Of a stretch of DNA of 26,398 bases, positions 21,032 to 26,398 are shown piece by piece. The position numbers were made by a program, and so were the translations under genes. The notes beneath the pieces were generated by a model. It saw only the letters and a program-made list of their open reading frames with translations. It ran no database searches and had not been told where the DNA came from. Position 1 is the first letter of the stretch. Each line of letters starts with the position of its first letter. Source of the stretch: Pilasporangium apinafurcum (Eukaryota > Oomycota > Peronosporomycetes > Pythiales > Pythiaceae); contig BCKE01000049.1 of assembly GCA_001600495.1 (NCBI GenBank), positions 1 to 26,398 on the forward strand. The letters are read 5' to 3'.

Positions 21032-24000
21032 ATGGACGCGAGCCAATTGCGGAACCTGGAAGCACTCTGCAAGGTGCTCTACGAGAGCGCCAATGAAAGC
21101 GAACGTGCGCACGCACAGCAGTCAGTGCTGATTCTGCAAAGCGCAGCAGAGTACATTCCACAGTGTCAGTACGTCCTGGACAATTCATCATCGCCCTATG
21201 CGCTGCTGGTCGCGAGCAATAGTTTGACGAAACTCATTACGACGCATTGGAACAATTTTACACCCCCTGAGCGTGTTGATATCCGTAAGTGGTGTGCCTG
21301 TTTGTTGCATGTGGATATATTTTCTGTATTGCGTATCGTACGCCAATATCTGGTGCAGAGATGCAATAGCAACACGATAAATCAAGCAAGGGATTGTAGT
21401 ATAAGCACTAACGTTCCATTATACGTGTTGAAAATTGTAGGTAATTATGTACTGGGGTATTTGGCACAGAAAGGACCGACGCTGGAGAAGTTTGTGACAA
21501 CCTCGTTGATTCAATTGGTATGCCGCCTCACTAAATACGGCTGGTTTGATGATGAACAACATCGTGAGATCGTGAACGAAGCTACCAAGTTTTTGCATGC
21601 CACGGTCGACCATTGCATCATTGGGTTGCAAATCTTGAACGAATTAGTCACGGAGATGAATTTGCCTGTGGCGGGTCGCAACATTACGTTTCACCGAAAG
21701 ATCGCTGTGTCATTCCGAGAAGATTCACTGTTCCGTGTTTTTCAAGTTGCATTGACAACGATGAAGGAGTTGCAAACTCACAATATCATTGGGGCAAATG
21801 CAGATCAGGAGAATCGCATGAGTGATCAGGCACTTGGATTGCTTATTAAGTGCCTTTCCTTTGATTTTATTGGTACAAATCCGGATGAATCTTCTGAAGA
21901 AACGGGCTCGCTACAGGTACCGACCTCCTGGAGGCCGGTCATCCAAGATCCACAAACCATGCAACTCTTATTTGATTTTTACAAGACCAGCAACCCGCCG
22001 AATTCGTCGAAATGCTTGGAGGCGCTAATGCTATTTGCATCGGTACGTCGAAATTTATTCTCACCGGATAAGGAGCGCGGTGTGTTTCTCGCGCAATTAC
22101 TAGCGGGAATTTGCGAAATTCTCTCGACGCAGCGAGGATTATCTGACCAACAGAACTATCATGAATTTTGTCGATTGATCGGTCGCTTGAAATCAAACTA
22201 CCAGTTGTCGGAGCTGATGAAGGCAGACTCATTTCAGGAATGGATGGATCTGACGCCGGACTTTACGGTCAAGTCGTTCCGGCAATGGCAATGGTCAGCG
22301 AATTCCACGCACTACTTGTTGGGATTATGGGCTAGGTTAGTGGCAGCTCTGCCATACATACGAGTAGAGGCACGTCCAGGTTCGCCGACATCTGCCACGT
22401 TTTTGGACAATAGTGTGCCACTAGTCATCCAGGCATACGTTCAATCTCGTTTGGATTCTGCAGAGCAATGCGCTACAGATGATTCTCTGGATAATCCATT
22501 AGATGATGAAGGTGGTTTATATGAGCAGCTCGAGAAGCTCCCCACTTTGTGCCATTTTAATTATCGTAGCTCAGGAGAGTATATTGTGACGTTGCTGGAT
22601 CCTATTTTGAACCAATACGCGGAGGCATGCAGCATTTTGGAACAAAATGGTCGCGATATGAATGAGGCAGTTCATCAGCAAGTAGAGACAATGGAGAATC
22701 AGCTGGCGTGGTTAGTGTATGTGATTGGATCAATAATTGGCGGTCAGACGTATGCATCTGGATCAACTGAGGGAGACGAATTGATTGATGCGGATTTATC
22801 GCAGCGAGTGTTCCGTGCTATGCAACTTACTGAACATCGCTTGATTACGTCTGGTGGCCAGCAAAAGCCAAGCCTTCACTTTGAGTTAGCGCTTTTATAT
22901 TACTTCAGCAGCTTCCGAAAGAGCTACATTGGCGAGCAACATGGGATGCCTTCGGCTCCAATGCCATCGTCGGTTATGCAGTCATCCTCACCGATTATGG
23001 CTCCATCCGAAGCGTCCATGACAGGAAAGCACAAGGCGTATCAGCGAATGTTCGATCGAATGGGACTAGGTGATCACACAATTGTCGTCAATATGATTGT
23101 TACCAAAATCGGCAACAATCTGAAGTTCTGGGGAGAAGATGAGGTTGTGATCAGCAAGACTTTGGCGCTGTTTTTTGAAATTACATCAGGCTATTCGTCA
23201 GGAAAGTTGCTGTTAGGTCTGGAAACGGTGCAGTATTTAATTGGTCACCACACAGCGGACGAATTCCCTTTCTTGGCAATTCCAGCGAACACGCGTCATC
23301 GCACAACCTTTCACACCACCATAGCACGGTTGCTCTTTACGACTGCGTTTGACGAATCCTCAGATCGATTTGAGAGATTCATGGAGCCAATAGAGGAAGT
23401 TCTGAACAAGTTGATGCAAACACCAAACTACCGTTTACCAGAAGTGAAAGAGGCTGTCATCGGTGTCTGTCGAGATTTGAGAGGTATTGTACAACAAACA
23501 CACAATCGAAGAACGTTCAGCTGCATTTTCGACTTTCTCTATCCAACGTACTTTCCAGTATTTGTACGGGCTGCCGAAGAGCTGTACGACAATCCGCATG
23601 TCATGACCGCGCTATTGAAATTCTTGCAGGAACTAGCATACAACAAGGCACAGCGAGTAATGTTTGATCAAAGTTCAGCCAACGGGATCTTGCTGTTCCG
23701 CGAATTGAGTAGCGTTGTGGTGGCGTATGGACGACGGATACAGCCACTACAAGTAGGCAAGAACCCGTATGGTGAGAAGTACAAAGGGATCTCATTATGC
23801 CTCGGCATCCTGTATCGAGCACTCGGCGGTAATTACGTCAACTTCGGTGTGTTCAAACTCTACAACGACCAATCACTAGATAATGCATTGGAAGTTGCGC
23901 TTCAACTCGTACTTTCTATTCCACATGAAGATTTGATGAACTATCCCAAGGTGAAGAATGCCTATTTCTTCTTCTTAGAGATATTATTCCGCAATCAAAT

Positions 24001-24508
24001 CGCATCAGTGGTGGCATTAGAGGGAAGCATTTTCACCCAGCTGGTGCAATCACTGCATGAAGGAATCAATTCATACGACTTGGCAATTGCCGCCCAGTGT
24101 GCTACTGCTGTAGATCACCTGGCAACGCTTTATTTCCACGAAATGAAGAAAAAGCGCGATACCCCCATGAAGCACGCACTGTTGGCACATTTACAAGCAA
24201 ATCCGACGATGTGGTCGACACTGCTGTCATCGCTCTTTGATATCTTGGTATATGGTGAAGCGACTTCGCAATGGGCTCTTTCACGTCCGATCTTGAGCTT
24301 GACGCTATGCAGCGAAGATGCGTTGAATGCATACCAACAATCACTGAGTGCCTCACAATCGATGGAAAACCAGGCACTGATCGAGGAAGCCTTTGCTGCG
24401 CTTTTCTCGGACGTGTTACCGAATTTGGAAGCCGCGAATCGTGACAAGTTCACTCAGAAACTCGGTCAATTCCGGAACACGCTACGAGGATTTCTGACCA
24501 TTCAATAG
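21032..24508 (+). CDS. XPO7: Exportin-7 (RanBP16 family nuclear export receptor), two exons
   Basis: The proposed exons are 21032-21284 and 21441-24508, giving 1,106 residues (human XPO7 has 1,087). Exportin-7 is a karyopherin-beta HEAT-repeat receptor that binds RanGTP and carries cargo through the nuclear pore. The match runs end to end: LEALCKVLYE at the start, DIRNYVLGYLA across the splice, KYGWFDDE, FDFIGTNPDESSEE, QVPTSWRP, YHEFCRLIGRLKSNYQL, THYLLGLWARL, DPLDDEGG, WLVYVIGSIIGG, GYSSGKLLLGLE, RDLRGIV, SANGILLFRELS, YKGISLCLGIL, GNYVNFGVFKLYND, LLSIPHEDLMNYPK and RDKFTQKLGQFR at the end. The 156-base intron has no stop and is a multiple of three, so the unspliced frame reads through as 1,158 codons. 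The extra 52 residues have no counterpart in the family. Confidence 0.96.
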   Translation: MDASQLRNLEALCKVLYESANESERAHAQQSVLILQSAAEYIPQCQYVLDNSSSPYALLVASNSLTKLITTHWNNFTPPERVDIRKWCACLLHVDIFSVLRIVRQYLVQRCNSNTINQARDCSISTNVPLYVLKIVGNYVLGYLAQKGPTLEKFVTTSLIQLVCRLTKYGWFDDEQHREIVNEATKFLHATVDHCIIGLQILNELVTEMNLPVAGRNITFHRKIAVSFREDSLFRVFQVALTTMKELQTHNIIGANADQENRMSDQALGLLIKCLSFDFIGTNPDESSEETGSLQVPTSWRPVIQDPQTMQLLFDFYKTSNPPNSSKCLEALMLFASVRRNLFSPDKERGVFLAQLLAGICEILSTQRGLSDQQNYHEFCRLIGRLKSNYQLSELMKADSFQEWMDLTPDFTVKSFRQWQWSANSTHYLLGLWARLVAALPYIRVEARPGSPTSATFLDNSVPLVIQAYVQSRLDSAEQCATDDSLDNPLDDEGGLYEQLEKLPTLCHFNYRSSGEYIVTLLDPILNQYAEACSILEQNGRDMNEAVHQQVETMENQLAWLVYVIGSIIGGQTYASGSTEGDELIDADLSQRVFRAMQLTEHRLITSGGQQKPSLHFELALLYYFSSFRKSYIGEQHGMPSAPMPSSVMQSSSPIMAPSEASMTGKHKAYQRMFDRMGLGDHTIVVNMIVTKIGNNLKFWGEDEVVISKTLALFFEITSGYSSGKLLLGLETVQYLIGHHTADEFPFLAIPANTRHRTTFHTTIARLLFTTAFDESSDRFERFMEPIEEVLNKLMQTPNYRLPEVKEAVIGVCRDLRGIVQQTHNRRTFSCIFDFLYPTYFPVFVRAAEELYDNPHVMTALLKFLQELAYNKAQRVMFDQSSANGILLFRELSSVVVAYGRRIQPLQVGKNPYGEKYKGISLCLGILYRALGGNYVNFGVFKLYNDQSLDNALEVALQLVLSIPHEDLMNYPKVKNAYFFFLEILFRNQIASVVALEGSIFTQLVQSLHEGINSYDLAIAAQCATAVDHLATLYFHEMKKKRDTPMKHALLAHLQANPTMWSTLLSSLFDILVYGEATSQWALSRPILSLTLCSEDALNAYQQSLSASQSMENQALIEEAFAALFSDVLPNLEAANRDKFTQKLGQFRNTLRGFLTIQ
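21285..21440 (+). other. Stop-free in-frame intron of exportin-7
   Basis: The donor GTAAGT at 21285, a CTAAC branch-like site near 21410 and the acceptor TTGTAG ending at 21440 are all strong. The interval is 156 bases, exactly 52 codons, with no stop in the surrounding frame. Removing it joins DIR to NYVLGYLA, which matches the family (DIRNYVLNYLA in human). Keeping it inserts 52 residues into the N-terminal HEAT repeats. Confidence 0.9.
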
Positions 24509-24913
24509 ATGGGCATGCAGAGTGGAGGAAGCGAAATGCATGTTAAAAACAAACGGATAGGACGCGTGCGTGCGCGCGCGAGAGAGAGGGTCTAAGGAAG
24601 TGGATGATTATTTGGGTTCTTTGCTCTCAGCAACTTGTTGGCTTTTCACGTGAGAGTAAATGAGTCGGGAATAGATTTATGAAAAAGGAACCAATCAGAG
24701 GAGTAAAGAATCCCAATCGTATTAATGAGAAGAGAGAAACAAGAGATGCGTCTCAAATGAAAAAGAAAGCGAAAGAAAAATAAAATAGTGAGAGAAGAGA
24801 AAGATTTGTGGGTTCATTGTGAATTTGCCTTGGGTCATCTAGACACAATCATCTTCCATTGAACATGTTCACATTCCAACATATTTAATGGTATAGCAGC
24901 ACTATGTCATTCC
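24509..24913. other. Convergent 3' region with simple repeats
   Basis: This region lies between the stop codons of exportin-7 (+) and the ERF4/CHIC-like gene (-). It holds a GCGTGCGTGCGCGCGC run passing into GAGAGA (24564-24590), then a purine-rich, A-rich stretch at about 24720-24810 containing AATAAA-like strings. No gene is seen. It probably contains both 3' UTRs. Confidence 0.5.
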
Positions 24914-25844
24914 TCAGACTTCGACAACTAATGAAGAGCTTTCTGACGATCTCGACCCTGGTCCACTTCCAAAGGTTCGCGAGGCGGCGAATGACGATCC
25001 TAGTGCTCCCTCAAGCGTTGCATTTTGGTACGCCACCTACTCTCACAGGTCAGCAATCACATTAGAAGTCATCCAGGTGCACGTAGTATTAGATATATAG
25101 ACAGCACAAGTCGATGGAATAACACATTACCACAAGATTGTTGGTCTTTTGAGGCAGCGGGTATGTGATCTCAATCTATCCACGTATGCATATGGTCAGT
25201 AAGTGGCTGACTAGCCTCAAGAGATTGACCCACTGAGTTGCATACCCACGATCGACCCCAGGTTCGGATTAGTCGCCACTCGACACCTGCGCGAGTGAAG
25301 CAAAGCCGCTTATTAATCCGCCCAATCAATGAATGGACGTATTGCTCAGCCTGGGCCAAGGCAATATTTATGTTGAATTCATTCACGTTGCATATCGCCT
25401 ACTACCTTACACCAAGAGACAACGTACATCTTTGATACAAAGATTCGGACACAGCAACGACATGCCCAATGTGCATGGACAGCAGACATAGCCCATCCAG
25501 ACGCAAAAGCAACAGGGCCAGTAGTCTGTCATGGTGTTGTTGATCTGGTTGATCGCAGTCGCAAAATCATCTTCTTTGATCTGCCATATTGACAACACAC
25601 CAAAGCAAATTGATAGAGAGATGGCCGAATGAATTTTATCACCACCGAGCCCACCATCAGATTTGCTTACCACGTAAGTGAGTTCAGGTGGGAACGTATC
25701 GTCGTAGGCTCTTGCCACTCCCGTGATGAAGCGCATCTGCGTTGGATAAAGTCTTACAACTCCATACTCCCTCTCTGGAGCGATAGTGGAGGGCACAGAC
25801 TCGCTGAATCCCGTATCATTTGTATGTGAACTAGTCGCCACCAT
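24914..25844 (-). CDS. ERF4/CHIC-like cysteine-rich membrane-associated protein, five exons
   Basis: The exons on the minus strand are 25844-25671, 25580-25428, 25350-25246, 25175-25131 and 25036-24914. All junctions are phase 0, introns are 70-94 bases, and the product has 199 residues. The first ATG in frame is at 25844. The pattern YDDTFPPEL followed by DDFATAINQINN matches the Golgin A7/ERF4 domain. The cysteine cluster WPCCFCVWMGYVCCPCTLG then SLLCPNLC (about 79-106) resembles the CHIC proteins, which are palmitoylated and peripheral to membranes. ERF4-type proteins are partners of DHHC palmitoyltransferases. A role in lipid modification or membrane traffic is therefore likely, though the exact subfamily is open. 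The tail is rich in serine and glycine. The first intron (25670-25581, 90 bases) has no in-frame stop and could be misread as coding. Confidence 0.85.
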
Positions 25845-26118
25845 TGCAGTTGACAATGGGCGGCGATAGCGATATCTTCAATCAGACGGATCCAGCGATT
25901 GGCACCCTTTCGAGACCGACGACATTCGTGCAACCTTTTGCTTGGTTCGGAATGATGGTCAACTTCAACTTCTGCGTACCAGTGACACAACGAGAAAGCA
26001 GCGGGCAATTAGACATAGCAAGTGAACAATTTTGAAGCAGTCGCTAGACTTATGTTGACAGTGATTAATATATTTCAGAGGCATGTGAGAGTGTATTAGT
26101 CTTTGTGCGGCATTGCGC

Positions 26119-26398
26119 TCATGGACTAGTGGCTTCGCCAGTTTCTCTTGATTGACGCGTCCAGAGGTTGAAGTAAACTGTCACGAACATAAAAAATCAC
26201 GCAACCGTGAGCAACCGATCAATATCTCCTCCGATATTGCATAGTATTTTGCAGTGAGAGGATCACTTTTTTCATACCTCCTTCGTGTTCCAAGAGCTCC
26301 GTGTGACTGCCACGCTCAATGATCCGTCCTTTTTCCATCACAAGGATAGTATCTGCATGTCGAATAGTAGAAAGACGATGTGCGATAGTGATCGTAGT
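26119..26398 (-). CDS. ABC transporter, ABCB type, C-terminal part only
   Basis: The exons are 26398 (window edge) to 26278 and 26177-26119, with a 100-base intron. The visible part is the end of the nucleotide-binding domain: [16 protein letters not shown] contains the switch histidine (H-loop), then [19 protein letters not shown], then across the splice [13 protein letters not shown] and the stop. GVY..LW..Q after the H-loop is typical of ABCB half-transporters of the ATM1/ABCB7/HMT1 kind, which export glutathione-linked or heavy-metal compounds across mitochondrial or vacuolar membranes. The Walker A, signature and membrane parts lie outside the window, so the subfamily is tentative. Confidence 0.85.

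Noticed and set aside
25844-26035. A 63-codon plus-strand frame beginning opposite the ERF4/CHIC-like start codon.
   Set aside because: It has no family resemblance, is short, and occupies the promoter of a well-supported minus-strand gene.
1-26398. tRNA genes, spliceosomal RNAs, CRISPR arrays, intact insertion sequences and attachment sites.
   Set aside because: Reading for T-loop strings, U2/U4/U6 landmarks and regularly spaced repeats gave nothing convincing. A covariance-model search would be needed to exclude them.

Overview
The window looks like nuclear DNA of an oomycete (water mould). The elongation factor 1-alpha proteins are of oomycete type. Genes are tightly packed on both strands, and almost all introns are short GT-AG introns of about 60-130 bases, many with a CTAAC or CTAAT branch site. 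An Albugo-like or other peronosporalean genome is my best guess, but the genus is an inference. Exon joins below were worked out by eye from splice signals, reading phase and family conservation. No gene is bacterial or viral.

Positions 1-8844: two EF-1alpha genes sit in opposite orientation inside an inverted repeat with arms of at least 1,527 bp that appear identical. The left arm runs off the window start. The arms face each other across 5.8 kb holding three genes: an ARMT1-type DUF89 damage-control phosphatase (+), a disordered protein of unknown function (-) and an LRAT-domain protein (-). A 1.6-kb stretch without a convincing gene follows, with one faint transposase-like trace.

Positions 8845-13905: the promoter and 5' UTR intron of the right EF-1alpha gene, then a four-exon protein with four IQ motifs (+), then a nine-exon RMD1/RMND1 (DUF155) family gene (-), then a divergent promoter region.

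Positions 13906-20248: a nine-exon FYVE plus TBC Rab-GAP gene (+), a seven-exon coiled-coil protein with a C-terminal C1q-like beta domain (-), and the RNA polymerase II subunit RPB9 (+). The first coding exon of RPB9 lies inside the proposed first exon of the coiled-coil gene on the other strand.

Positions 20249-26398: exportin-7 (+), which carries a 156-base intron with no stop codon; a five-exon ERF4/CHIC-like cysteine-rich protein (-); and the C-terminal end of an ABCB half-transporter (-) cut by the window edge.

The genes are mostly housekeeping and trafficking functions (translation, transcription, nuclear export, Rab/PI3P membrane traffic, palmitoylation-type membrane attachment, ABC transport). 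They do not form an operon or an obvious new system. The most notable signals are the identical inverted EF-1alpha pair, a set of introns that are multiples of three with no stop codons, a 31-base microexon, and the overlapping divergent gene starts.
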